Assembly: GCA_009838765.1 (NCBI GenBank)
Contig: VXQX01000086.1
Span: forward strand, 1 to 64,000
Direction of reading: 5' to 3'
Length of the DNA: 64,000 bases
DNA from: Gemmatimonadales bacterium
Lineage (GTDB): Bacteria > Gemmatimonadota > Gemmatimonadetes > Palauibacterales > Palauibacteraceae
Positions 16,416-25,597 of the stretch are shown piece by piece (within the stretch, counting starts at the first letter, position 1; each line of letters begins with the position of its first letter). The notes below the pieces were generated by a model, which saw only the letters and a program-made list of their open reading frames with translations, was not told the origin of the DNA and did no database searches. The position numbers were made by a program, and so were the translations under genes.

Positions 16416-16934
16416 ATGATCCCCCGTCCGAATCCCCCGACCTTCCTTGACGTCGTGCACCCGTTTCTTGAGGCATGCCCCGGACCGACTGCGGCCGCTC
16501 GGGGCTTGAGGATTGCCGCCCTCCAGCCGATCAAGGGAGTTCCCGGTTTGTCGGCGACGGGAAGAAACGGCTTTTCAACTGACAAGTTGGGGACTTTGGA
16601 CGGTAGGCAATACCTCCGCACGCTGGGAGATATAGCCCAACACGTTCCGTGCAAGCCCGAGTACTTGTCCGAAGCGGCGCGGCGAAGAGGGTACAGGTAC
16701 TCCCACGCTCTCCGCTGGATCCGCTTTTTGCATTTCATGGCGCTCAAGGCCGAGGGGTATCCCACGCAGCAAATCGTGTACCCGCTCGGTTTCTCGGATG
16801 CCGCGAGCGTGACCCGGTTCGTGAAGCGCCTCCATGGCCGCACTCTCCGCCAGTTGCCGTCCGTGCCGCTCTCCTTCTGGGTCCGGCGCGCCGTTGAAGA
16901 CGTGTTCCTAGACCTCCGCCGGTCAGGCGCGTAG
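16416..16934 (+). CDS. AraC-type helix-turn-helix protein
   Basis: 172 residues. The C-terminal half contains one recognisable AraC-type helix-turn-helix (ALRWIRFLHFMALKAEGYPT, then IVYPLGFSDAASVTRFVKRL, then G and P). The N-terminal half is not recognised and is short for a ligand domain. It follows the ABC genes on the same strand after a 148-base gap, and a CGAATCGAG motif precedes it, so it is the likely local regulator. Confidence 0.7.
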   Translation: MIPRPNPPTFLDVVHPFLEACPGPTAAARGLRIAALQPIKGVPGLSATGRNGFSTDKLGTLDGRQYLRTLGDIAQHVPCKPEYLSEAARRRGYRYSHALRWIRFLHFMALKAEGYPTQQIVYPLGFSDAASVTRFVKRLHGRTLRQLPSVPLSFWVRRAVEDVFLDLRRSGA

Positions 16935-16998
16935 TGAGGCACGGCACCGAAAGCTCCTGGGACGGCGGACAGCGATTGGCATGACCTGTGGCTCCCAT

Positions 16999-19167
16999 TC
17001 AGAAGCCGATGGACCTGGACACCTTCGCGGCGAAGACGCGCTCGACGGTCATGCCGGCGGCCATGTCGCGACGCTCGGTGTAGACGAGGAAGACGTCGCT
17101 GAGCGGTGAATACAGGTAGTTGAAGCGCACGTTCGTCACGAACTGGTCCTCGGCCGCATTGTACTGGACGAAGGCGCTCGCGAAGACCTTCGTCGAGAGG
17201 CCGTAGTCGACCCGACCCCCGAAGACGTCCGCCGTGAACGCCCCGTCCGGGAGCGAAATGTCGTTGTGGTTCGCCGAGAGATCGACGGAGAGGTGATGGC
17301 TCGGCCGCCACATGAGGCCGCCCGACAGCGACGTCAGCGTCCCGTCGAAGAACCCGCCGCGCTCGACCCGGACGAATCCCGTCAACGCCCGGCCCGGCGC
17401 CGACCGGTACTGCACCGAACCCGAACCGAAGTTGTAGCGCCCGATGGGAACCGTCCCGTCCGATGAAACGCGAAACGGCTGCCGCAGGAGTTCGAACCGG
17501 TCCGTGTAGTCCAGCGTGAGCCCGCTCCCGTTCAGGAACGAGACCCCGAACCCCGCCGTCCGCCTCCGGGTCACGAGGACGGACGCGAGGTCCTGGACGT
17601 AGTCGACCTCGACCCAGGGATTGACCTCCTGCACGCCGGGCACGGGAGGCCGCGGGTGGAGACCCACCGTCGCGTAGCTCTGACGGATGTCGCGCCGGCG
17701 CACGAAACCCACCGTGGGGTTGAAATCCTCTCCCACGTGGCGCCACAGCGCGGACACGTCCCACAGTTCGTCGCGCCAGCCGGCCCACATCCGGCCCGCG
17801 ACGGCGTTCCCGTCGGCATCCGGCGAGTCGGTCCAGGCGAGGAACGGGGCGAGGAGCAGCGACGGGAGCGGCCTCAGGTTCGCATCGAACCCCACGTTGC
17901 GGTTGAAGTCGGGATAACCCTCGATGTCCGAGCCCGTCGCCTCCCGGTTGATGAAGATCGCCCCCACGTCCGACGTCCCGAACACGCTGCGGCGCGCCCG
18001 CATGACCGAGAAGTTCTCGGCCGGGAGGCCGCGGCCGGACCGGGTCTGGAGGTTCATGAGGCCGACCTCGAACCCGCCCGTCCGGCCCGTGAGCCGCGCC
18101 CCGCCGAGGATCGGTATGGGCTCCCCCCGCCCCGTGAGTCCGATGCGGCGCGAGTGGAAGAGGGTGAGGTCGCGCAGCGAGACGCCGGTCCGGTAGCTGC
18201 GCTCCGACTGGTCGCCGAAGGCGAAGGTGCCGGAGTTCTCGACGAAGAAGTCCCGTTTCTCCGGAAAGAAGAGCGGGAAACGGGTCAGGTTGACCTGCTC
18301 CTGGTCGACCTCCACCTGGGCGAAATCCGTGTTGTACGTGAGGTCGAGCGCCAGCCCCGGTGTGACCCCGAACTTGATGTCGAACCCGATGTCGGCCTGG
18401 TTGCCGGCGCGCCCTTCGTCGATCAGCGTCCCGGTCTGGTCCTGCGCGAGGGCGTAGGGCTTCACCCGCAGGTTGAGTCCCGGCCCCACGCCCCGAAATC
18501 CGGTCAGCGTCCCGGCCTTCGACATCTTGTGGATCTGGTCGCGCCGGTCGAGCGGGGCCCAGAACGTGTCCTCCGCCTTGCGCCGGATGCGGCGCAGGAT
18601 CTGGAGTCCCCACGTCTGGTCCTCCTCCGAAGGGTTGAAGCGGAGCGTGGAGAAGGGGATCTCGATCTCCACCGTCCACCCCTCGTCGTCTCGGGCCGTC
18701 TCGACGCGGATGGGGCCTTCCCACGCCTGGTTCTCGGAGCGGCTGTCGTCGAAGAGCTGGACGTCCTTGAGCGCCCCGCCGGGGTTCACGAGGAACATGA
18801 ACCCGTTGCGGCGGTCGAGGTACGTATCGAGCGCCACGCCGAAGACGTCCGACGATCCGCTGTTGAAGTCCTGCTTCAGGCTGGAGATGAAGTAGCGCTC
18901 GGGCTCGGAGTCGTGGCAGATCGCGCCGATGTAGAGGGCCCGGTCGTCGTAAGCGAAGTAGACGACGGTGTTCTCGGTCGCGGGCGCCCCGGTGTCGGGA
19001 CGGGACTGGACGAAGCCGGTGAGGGGCTGAGCCTGCCGCCAGACGGGATCGTCGAGGCGGCCGTCCACGGTGGGCGGCGCATCGGTGCGCAGGGCCGCAG
19101 CGGTCGGGCGGGGCGCGGACTCCACCGCGATCCGGGCGGGCCCCTCCCGACTCGGCTCCTGTGCCAT
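16999..19167 (-). CDS. DUF5916 outer-membrane protein with N-terminal CBM9-like domain
   Basis: 722 residues from ATG 19167. Residues about 20-220 form a carbohydrate-binding family 9-like domain (TVDGRLDDPVWRQAQPLTGF, DDRALYIGAICHDSEP, FMFLVNPGGALKDVQ, WTVEIEIPFSTLRF), followed by a DUF5916 beta-barrel-like region ending in an aromatic residue (SRSIGF), typical for outer-membrane insertion. Upstream of the ATG the frame remains open and encodes what looks like a signal peptide (SLRFVPLILLPGSLAPAGAMA), but no ATG, GTG or TTG precedes it before the upstream gene's stop. The true start may therefore be a CTG near 19278. Ligand unknown. Confidence 0.85.
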   Translation of the reverse strand: MAQEPSREGPARIAVESAPRPTAAALRTDAPPTVDGRLDDPVWRQAQPLTGFVQSRPDTGAPATENTVVYFAYDDRALYIGAICHDSEPERYFISSLKQDFNSGSSDVFGVALDTYLDRRNGFMFLVNPGGALKDVQLFDDSRSENQAWEGPIRVETARDDEGWTVEIEIPFSTLRFNPSEEDQTWGLQILRRIRRKAEDTFWAPLDRRDQIHKMSKAGTLTGFRGVGPGLNLRVKPYALAQDQTGTLIDEGRAGNQADIGFDIKFGVTPGLALDLTYNTDFAQVEVDQEQVNLTRFPLFFPEKRDFFVENSGTFAFGDQSERSYRTGVSLRDLTLFHSRRIGLTGRGEPIPILGGARLTGRTGGFEVGLMNLQTRSGRGLPAENFSVMRARRSVFGTSDVGAIFINREATGSDIEGYPDFNRNVGFDANLRPLPSLLLAPFLAWTDSPDADGNAVAGRMWAGWRDELWDVSALWRHVGEDFNPTVGFVRRRDIRQSYATVGLHPRPPVPGVQEVNPWVEVDYVQDLASVLVTRRRTAGFGVSFLNGSGLTLDYTDRFELLRQPFRVSSDGTVPIGRYNFGSGSVQYRSAPGRALTGFVRVERGGFFDGTLTSLSGGLMWRPSHHLSVDLSANHNDISLPDGAFTADVFGGRVDYGLSTKVFASAFVQYNAAEDQFVTNVRFNYLYSPLSDVFLVYTERRDMAAGMTVERVFAAKVSRSIGF

Positions 19168-19274
19168 GGCGCCCGCCGGCGCCAGCGATCCGGGCAGGAG
19201 GATGAGCGGAACGAAGCGAAGGCTGCTTCCGCCCGCGAAGCGGGGCGCGCGGGGACTGCTCGGCGGCGACCCGT

Positions 19275-20261
19275 TCAGTTCCAGCTCAGCCCCCGCAACT
19301 GTTCGACGTCGAGGTTCCCGCCGCTGAGGACGCAGGCGACCTTCGTCCCCGGCGGCGCGTCGATGAGACCGTGCAGGACCGCGGCGACCGACGCCGCGGC
19401 CGCGCCCTCGGTCACGAGCTTCGCCCGGGTCATGAGCCACAGCATGGCGTCGAAGATGTCCTCGTCGGGAAGGGTCACGACGCGCTCCACGAAACGGCTC
19501 ACGACGGACGCCGTGTTGTCGCCCACCCGCATCACCTTGAGCCCGTCGATCGCGCAGTCCACGGTCTCGAGAGTGACCATCTCTCCGGACTCGACCGTGC
19601 GCTTCATGGCGGGCGCCCCCGATGATTCCACTCCGATCACGCGGATGTCGGGGTTCGCGCCCTTCAGCGCCATCGAATTGCCGGAGATGAGGCCGCCCCC
19701 GCCGATGGGGATGACGACGACTTCGACCTCCGGCCAGTCCTCCAGGATCTCGAGGCCGAGCGTCCCCTGGCCCGCGATCAGCCGCGGGTTGTCGAACGGG
19801 TGCACGTACGTGAGTCCGCGCTCCTCGACGAGTTCCAGCGCCCGCTCGTTCGCCTCGTCCCAGATCGATCCGTGGAGCACGACCTCCGCGCCGTATCCCT
19901 CGGTGGCCGCGACCTTGGCCGGAGTCGCATTCTCCGCCATCACGACGACGGCGGGAATCCCGTACAGGCGGGCCGCCAGCGCGACGCCCTGCGCGTGGTT
20001 CCCGGCGGAGGAGCAGATGATCCCCCGCGCCTTCTCCTCCTCGCTCATGTGGGCCATCACGTTCAGCGGCCCCCGCACCTTGTACGAACCCCCGCGCTGG
20101 AAGAGTTCGGCCTTGAGCCGGATGTCGAACCCGGAGGCTTCGCTCAGCGAGCGCGACGTGAGAAGCGGGGTGTGGTAGACGTGCGGCGCGACGTGCTCTC
20201 GCGCGCGCTCGAAGTCCTCGAGGGTCAGCGCGAGTCCGGGGATCTCGACGTGTGGCGTCAC
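19275..20261 (-). CDS. Catabolic-type threonine/serine dehydratase (PLP)
   Basis: 328 residues from GTG 20261. The fold-type II PLP motifs are present: SYKVRG with the Schiff-base lysine, SAGNHAQG for phosphate/substrate and GGGGLISG for the phosphate of PLP. There is no C-terminal ACT domain, so it fits the catabolic or serine racemase/threo-hydroxyaspartate dehydratase group rather than feedback-regulated IlvA. It converts L-threonine to 2-oxobutanoate plus ammonia (or serine to pyruvate). The frame is open upstream to 20429, but that stretch is not family-like. GAGAGAGA precedes the chosen start. Confidence 0.88.
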   Translation of the reverse strand: MTPHVEIPGLALTLEDFERAREHVAPHVYHTPLLTSRSLSEASGFDIRLKAELFQRGGSYKVRGPLNVMAHMSEEEKARGIICSSAGNHAQGVALAARLYGIPAVVVMAENATPAKVAATEGYGAEVVLHGSIWDEANERALELVEERGLTYVHPFDNPRLIAGQGTLGLEILEDWPEVEVVVIPIGGGGLISGNSMALKGANPDIRVIGVESSGAPAMKRTVESGEMVTLETVDCAIDGLKVMRVGDNTASVVSRFVERVVTLPDEDIFDAMLWLMTRAKLVTEGAAAASVAAVLHGLIDAPPGTKVACVLSGGNLDVEQLRGLSWN

Positions 20262-20531
20262 TCGGCCGTCTCTCTCGGATGGGTGTGGGCTGGCGACCCG
20301 GTCTTCGTCCGGATCCGTCTCCGGGTCCGCCGGAACGTGGTCGATAATCCCCCACCCGAAGCCGAACACGCAACCGGCAGAGCGCGCAATTTTGCATTCC
20401 GAATGCAAATCTGCACAGGAGAGCGACAATTGCCCCGCCTGGAAGACGCATCAACCTTGCGGTCGGAGCCGGCGCCCGACGACACTTGAGCCCGCCTCTC
20501 CCACACGACTTTCGGCCCGAGGATCCGCGAT

Positions 20532-21878
20532 TTGAACCAGCCTCAGGACGCCCCGAAATCCGTTCGCGAGCGCTTCGGCACCCGTGCCGGTTTCGTGCTC
20601 GCCGCAGTGGGGTCCGCGGTCGGGCTGGGGAACATGTGGCGCTTCCCCTACCAGACCGCCGAGGGCGGCGGCGCGGCCTTCCTGGTGGCGTACGTCTGCA
20701 TGGCGTTCCTCATCGGCGTGCCCATGATGCTGGCCGAGTTCGCGGTGGGTCGGCGCGCGCGCCGGTCCGCGATCGGCGCCCTGCGCGCGGTCGGCGGCAG
20801 ACGCTGGGCGGCGGCGGGGCTCCTCTTCCTCGTGACGTCGACCGTGATCATGGCCTACCTGTCGGTCATCACGGGCTGGGCCCTCCGCTACGCCCTCGAC
20901 GGGCTCACCACCGGATTCCCCGCCGACGCCGCGGGGCGCTACGCGTCGGTCGCGTCCGGCCCCTCGGCGGTCGTCTTCCACCTGGTGTCCATCGGCGCGA
21001 CGGTCGGGATCGTGGCGTTCGGCGTCCGCAGGGGGATCGAGCGGGCCAGCATGCTGCTCATGCCGCTCCTCTTCCTCCTCCTCCTCGGACTCGCCATCTG
21101 GGCCGCGACCCTGCCGGGCGCCGCGGACGGATACCGCTTCTATCTCTCCCCGTCGCTGGGTGAACTGCTGGATCCCGTCGTACTGCAGGGCGCGGCCGCC
21201 CACGCCTTCTATTCGCTGAGCGTGGGGATGGGGATCATGGTCACCTATTCCTCCTACCTCTCGAAGCGCACGAATCTCGGCCGCGAAAGCGCCGTGATCG
21301 CGCTCTCGGATTTCTCGGTCGCCTTCGTAGCCGGCCTCGTCGTCTTTCCGATCGTCTTCGGACTCGGGCTTTCGGAGGACGTGGGGGAGAGCACGCTGGG
21401 CGTCCTCTTCATCTCGCTCCCGAGCGCGTTCGCGCAGATGGAGGCGCTGGGCAGGGTCGTGGGGACGGCGTTCTTCATCGCAGTGATCGTGGCGGCGATC
21501 ACCTCCGCGGTCTCGCTGCTGGAGGTGGCGGCCTCGATCCTCATCGACGAATGGGGCTGGACCCGCCGCCGGGCAACGCTCACGTCGGGCTGCCTCATCG
21601 CCGCGATCGGGGTCGCGCCGGCGCTTTCCCTCGGCGCACTGGGAATCATGGACCAGGTGGCGGCGGAACTCCTCACCGTACTGGGCGTACTCGCCATCGC
21701 GGTGCTCGTGGGCTGGGTGATGAAACACCCGGAGGAGGAACTCCGGATCGGGGCCTCGCTCCGGTTCGAGCGCCTGATTCCGGCGGCGCGCTTCCTGATT
21801 CGTTATGTGGCGCCGCCCCTGCTGGCGTACGTGAGCTGGATCGCGCTGCGGCAGACGATCCGCGTGATCGCGGGATAG
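20532..21878 (+). CDS. Sodium-dependent transporter, SNF (neurotransmitter symporter) family
   Basis: 448 residues from TTG 20532 (GAGGA upstream), with about 11-12 hydrophobic segments. The signature of the first helix is clear: GSAVGLGNMWRFPYQTAEGG (Na+ and substrate site), then IGVPMMLAEFAVGR. Bacterial members such as LeuT and TnaT import amino acids with Na+. It precedes tyrA by 21 bases, so the transported substrate could be an aromatic amino acid (inference). Confidence 0.93.
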   Translation: MNQPQDAPKSVRERFGTRAGFVLAAVGSAVGLGNMWRFPYQTAEGGGAAFLVAYVCMAFLIGVPMMLAEFAVGRRARRSAIGALRAVGGRRWAAAGLLFLVTSTVIMAYLSVITGWALRYALDGLTTGFPADAAGRYASVASGPSAVVFHLVSIGATVGIVAFGVRRGIERASMLLMPLLFLLLLGLAIWAATLPGAADGYRFYLSPSLGELLDPVVLQGAAAHAFYSLSVGMGIMVTYSSYLSKRTNLGRESAVIALSDFSVAFVAGLVVFPIVFGLGLSEDVGESTLGVLFISLPSAFAQMEALGRVVGTAFFIAVIVAAITSAVSLLEVAASILIDEWGWTRRRATLTSGCLIAAIGVAPALSLGALGIMDQVAAELLTVLGVLAIAVLVGWVMKHPEEELRIGASLRFERLIPAARFLIRYVAPPLLAYVSWIALRQTIRVIAG

Positions 21879-21899
21879 TCGGGACCCCTGGAGCGAGAC

Positions 21900-22985
21900 G
21901 TGTCGAACCTCGATGGACTCAGAGACGAACTCGCGCGCATCGACCGCGAGTTGCTCGAACTCGTCGCCCGGCGGCAGGCCGTCTCCGCGAAGATCGGGGA
22001 GCGGAAGCGCGCCTCGCAGACGGCCCCGCGCGACTACCGGCAGGAGAAGGTCGTCATCGAGCGGGCCCGGGCCGCAGCCGCCGATCTCGGGCTCCCGCCG
22101 CGGCTGGCCGAGGATCTCGTCCTTTCCCTGATCCGTTCGTCGCTCGCCGTGCAGGAACAGGGCAGCGTGGTGGCGGCCGCAAGAGGAGGCGGGAAGCGCG
22201 CCCTCGTCATCGGCGGTTCCGGGAAGATGGGAGGGTGGTTCGTCCGCTTCCTCTCCTCCCAGGGGTTCGAGGTGGAGAACGCCGACCCCGATGGAGGGGA
22301 TCGCGTGGACTGGACGGCAACGCCGGTGGACCACGACCTGATCGTGGTGGCGACGCCCATGGTCATCGCCAACGAAGTCCTCGAGCGGCTCGCGGAGATC
22401 GGCCCCCCCGGTCTCGTGTTCGACATCGGCTCGCTCAAGAGTCCGCTGCGCTCGGGCCTGACAGCGCTGGCGGAGGCCGGGGTCCGCGTCACGTCCGTCC
22501 ACCCCATGTTCGGTCCCGACACCGAACTCCTTTCCGGAGAACACATCATCTTCGTGGACGTGGGCTGTCCGGGCGCGACGGAAGGGGCAGAGGCGCTCTT
22601 CGCCTCGACCATGGCGACGCGCGTGCGCATGGACCTGGAGAGCCACGACCGGGTGATGGGCTTTGTGCTCGGGCTCTCGCACGCCCTCAACATCGCCTTC
22701 TTCACGGCGCTGGCTCGCTCCGGCGAAAAGACCCCGCGCCTCGCGGACGTGTCGAGCACGACGTTCGAGGCGCAGTTGGACGTGGCGCGCGCGCTGGCCG
22801 GCGAGAACCCGCACATGTACTTCGAGATTCAGTCGCTGAACGAGTACGGAGACGTTGCGCTGAAGGAACTCGTGGCGGCGGCGAAACGGGTCCGCGACGC
22901 AGTTGAAGCCGGGGATGAGGACGCCTTCGTCGCCCTGATGTCGGCCGGTCGCGACTACCTGGAGTCCCGCAGTTCCCCGGAATAG
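21900..22985 (+). CDS. tyrA: Bifunctional chorismate mutase / prephenate dehydrogenase TyrA
   Basis: 361 residues from GTG 21900. Residues 1-90 form an AroQ-type chorismate mutase (LRDELARIDRELLELVARRQ, with the Arg and Lys residues of the site in KIGERKR). From about 97 a Rossmann domain follows (VIGGSGKMGGW), then SVHPMFGPD with the conserved histidine, and a C-terminal helical dehydrogenase domain (LGLSHALNIAFF). Together they turn chorismate into 4-hydroxyphenylpyruvate for tyrosine synthesis. The layout matches enterobacterial TyrA. Confidence 0.94.
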   Translation: MSNLDGLRDELARIDRELLELVARRQAVSAKIGERKRASQTAPRDYRQEKVVIERARAAAADLGLPPRLAEDLVLSLIRSSLAVQEQGSVVAAARGGGKRALVIGGSGKMGGWFVRFLSSQGFEVENADPDGGDRVDWTATPVDHDLIVVATPMVIANEVLERLAEIGPPGLVFDIGSLKSPLRSGLTALAEAGVRVTSVHPMFGPDTELLSGEHIIFVDVGCPGATEGAEALFASTMATRVRMDLESHDRVMGFVLGLSHALNIAFFTALARSGEKTPRLADVSSTTFEAQLDVARALAGENPHMYFEIQSLNEYGDVALKELVAAAKRVRDAVEAGDEDAFVALMSAGRDYLESRSSPE

Positions 22986-23130
22986 CCCCGGCCCGGTTCG
23001 ACTGGCGTTCAGCCGTCGATAATCCCTATCTTGCACAGGCTGGATGCGGGGAGGGGGTATTGCGTCCAAACGCCGCGCCCGGTCGCGGTGTTTGCCCGGT
23101 TGGATCGGGCGACAGCCGGTGAGGGTCCAC

Positions 23131-25560
23131 ATGAAGAAGTTCGCGATCGCGGCTCTGGGAACGACGGCGCTGTATCTCGCCGTCACGGGCAAGGATGCGC
23201 CGTCCGGCGCGCCCTCGCATGCCCTTGCGGCCGCTCCCGCGCCGGACACGCTGGCGAACTCGGTCATCCAGACGGTGTGCATCCGCTGCCACAACGACTC
23301 GCGCCGGGCGGGAAACCGCTCCTTCCTCGAGTTCGACGCCGACGAGCCGCAGGCCGACCCCGAGACCGCCGAGCAGATGATCCGGAGACTTCGCGCCGGC
23401 ATGATGCCGCCGCCCGGCGTCCGGCGTCCGGATGAGGCCACGCTCACCGCCGTGGTCGAGGCACTCGAGACGCGCATGGACGCGGCGGCGCATGCGAACC
23501 CGAATCCGGGGACGCGGACCTTCCAACGCCTCAACCGCGCGGAGTACCGGCGCGCGGTCCAGGATCTGCTCGATCTCGACGTCGAAATGGAGGCGTTCCT
23601 TCCGACCGAGACGATCAGCGACAACTTCGACAACATTGCCGACGTCCAGATGATGTCCGCGACGCTGATGGAGGGCTATCTGCGGGCGGCGAGCGAGATC
23701 AGCCGAATGGCGATCGGCGATCCGGAGGCAGGCCCGCGCCAGGTCACCTACAAGGTGCCGAAGACGGCGTCGCAGGCGGTCCGGGCCGAGGGCGCGCCGT
23801 TCGGTACGCGGGGCGGGATCTCCGTCATCCACGTCTTCCCGGCCGACGGGGAATACGTGTTCAAGATGGACATGCACCCGGGTCCGACGGGATTCCTGTA
23901 CGGGATGACCGCTCCGGATGAGAAGATCGAGGTTTCGATCGACGGCGCGCGCGCGGCGCTGCTCGAGATCGACCCGTTCATGTCGGAGTCCGACCCGCAG
24001 GGGATGGTGATCGAGACCGAGCCGATCCATGTGGGGGCGGGTCCGCAGCGAGTCACGGCGGCCTTCCTGCTCAACGCCGAGGGTCCGGACAACGACCTCA
24101 TCAAGCCGATCGACTACAAGCTGGCGGACTCGAACATCGGCAGCGCCTACGGCGTGACGACGCTCCCGCACCTGCGGGACTTCCTCGTCACGGGGCCGTT
24201 CACGGTCACCGGCATCTCGGAGACGCCGAGCCGCCAGCGGATCTTCTCCTGCCGGCCCACGGCGCCCGACGAGGAGCGACCGTGCGCGCGGCAGATCATC
24301 AGGGCGCTGGCGGCCAAGGCCTACCGCCGGCCGCTGGAGACCGAAGATGTCGAGGATCTGATGGTCTTCTTCGATCTCGGCGTCGAGGAGGGCGGGTTCG
24401 AGGTCGGCATTCGCACCGCGCTCCAGGCCGTGCTCGCGAGCCCGCACTTCGTCTTCCGTCTCGAGGAGATGCCGGCGGACGTGGCGCCCGGGGACATCTA
24501 CCGTCTGAGCGACGTCGACCTCGCCACCCGGCTCTCCTACTTCCTGTGGGGCACGCACCCGGACGACGAACTCGTGGCGCTGGCCGACGCGGGCCGCCTT
24601 TCGGATCCGGCGGTGCTGGAGGCTCAGGCGCGACGCATGCTCGGCGACCCGCGGGCGGAGGCCCTGGCGACGCGCTTCGCCTACCAGTGGTTCCGCCTGC
24701 AGGACCTGGAGAAGATCCACCCCGACGCGCTGCTCTACCCGTATTGGGATCATCGGCTCGTCGAGGCGATGCTTCAGGAGACGCAGCTCTTCTTCGAGCA
24801 TCTCCTGCGTTCGGAGGCGTCTTTCTTCGAACTGCTCACCGCGGACTACACGTTCGTGAACGAACGCCTCGCCCAGCACTACGGCATTCCGGGCGTGACC
24901 GGGGAAGAGTTCCGCCGCGTCGGAATCCCGGACGAGGCGCGCCGCGGACTGCTGGGCCATGGGAGCATCCTCACGCTCACCTCGCACGCGGACCGCACCT
25001 CGCCGGTCCTGCGCGGGAAATGGGTGATGGAGGTCCTGCTCGGGACTCCGCCCCCGCCGCCCCCGCCGGACGTGCCCGACCTCGAAGTGACGGACGAGGC
25101 GCGGGAGGGTCGCTTCCTCACTGTGCGGGAGCGGCTCGAGATGCACCGCTCGAATCCGGCCTGCCGGTCGTGCCACCGGGTGATCGACCCCATCGGCCTC
25201 GCGCTGGAAAACTTCGACGTCACCGGCGCCTGGCGGATCAAGGACCAGGGCCGGACCGTGGACACGACGGGCGAACTCTACGACGGGACCCCGATCATGA
25301 GTTCGGCGGATCTGAGGGCGGCATTGCTCGACCGCGAGGACTCGCTCGTGCGGACGTTCATCGAGAATCTCATGGCCTACGCGCTGGGCCGGCGGATCGA
25401 GTACTACGACATGTCCACGGTGCGTGAGATCGCACGCGTGGCGAAGGCCGATGACTATCGGATGACATCGTTCATCATGGAGGTCGTGAAGAGCGCGCCC
25501 TTCCAGACGAGCGCCGTCGAGATGGTCGCCGACGAAGATATCGACGCAGGTGGGCACTGA
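23131..25560 (+). CDS. DUF1592-type planctomycete cytochrome-like protein
   Basis: 809 residues with an N-terminal hydrophobic export segment. Order of regions: a c-type heme motif CIRCH (about 50), DUF1587 (TFQRLNRAEYRRAVQDLLDL), DUF1595 (IIRALAAKAYRRPLETEDVE), DUF1592 (YRLSDVDLATRLSYFLWGTH), DUF1588 (ADYTFVNERLAQHYGIPG, HADRTSPVLRGKWV) and DUF1585. A second CxxCH occurs in CRSCHRVIDPIGLALENFD. It is exported, probably a redox or degradative protein of unknown reaction. It is nearly always paired with a DUF1552 protein, and that partner follows after 37 bases. Confidence 0.9.
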   Translation: MKKFAIAALGTTALYLAVTGKDAPSGAPSHALAAAPAPDTLANSVIQTVCIRCHNDSRRAGNRSFLEFDADEPQADPETAEQMIRRLRAGMMPPPGVRRPDEATLTAVVEALETRMDAAAHANPNPGTRTFQRLNRAEYRRAVQDLLDLDVEMEAFLPTETISDNFDNIADVQMMSATLMEGYLRAASEISRMAIGDPEAGPRQVTYKVPKTASQAVRAEGAPFGTRGGISVIHVFPADGEYVFKMDMHPGPTGFLYGMTAPDEKIEVSIDGARAALLEIDPFMSESDPQGMVIETEPIHVGAGPQRVTAAFLLNAEGPDNDLIKPIDYKLADSNIGSAYGVTTLPHLRDFLVTGPFTVTGISETPSRQRIFSCRPTAPDEERPCARQIIRALAAKAYRRPLETEDVEDLMVFFDLGVEEGGFEVGIRTALQAVLASPHFVFRLEEMPADVAPGDIYRLSDVDLATRLSYFLWGTHPDDELVALADAGRLSDPAVLEAQARRMLGDPRAEALATRFAYQWFRLQDLEKIHPDALLYPYWDHRLVEAMLQETQLFFEHLLRSEASFFELLTADYTFVNERLAQHYGIPGVTGEEFRRVGIPDEARRGLLGHGSILTLTSHADRTSPVLRGKWVMEVLLGTPPPPPPPDVPDLEVTDEAREGRFLTVRERLEMHRSNPACRSCHRVIDPIGLALENFDVTGAWRIKDQGRTVDTTGELYDGTPIMSSADLRAALLDREDSLVRTFIENLMAYALGRRIEYYDMSTVREIARVAKADDYRMTSFIMEVVKSAPFQTSAVEMVADEDIDAGGH

Positions 25561-25597
25561 GGGAGCCGCCCGGCGGAACAGATCAGGAGGAGTGAGC

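Noticed and set aside
16325-18724. 799-codon minus-strand frame overlapping the DUF5916 gene
   Set aside because: It is an alternative frame on the same strand with Arg/Pro-rich nonsense; the DUF5916 frame has clear domains.
20451-23636. 1061-codon minus-strand open frame opposite the Na+ symporter and tyrA
   Set aside because: Composition is Arg/His/Glu-rich without domains; it is a GC-rich shadow of two well-supported plus-strand genes.
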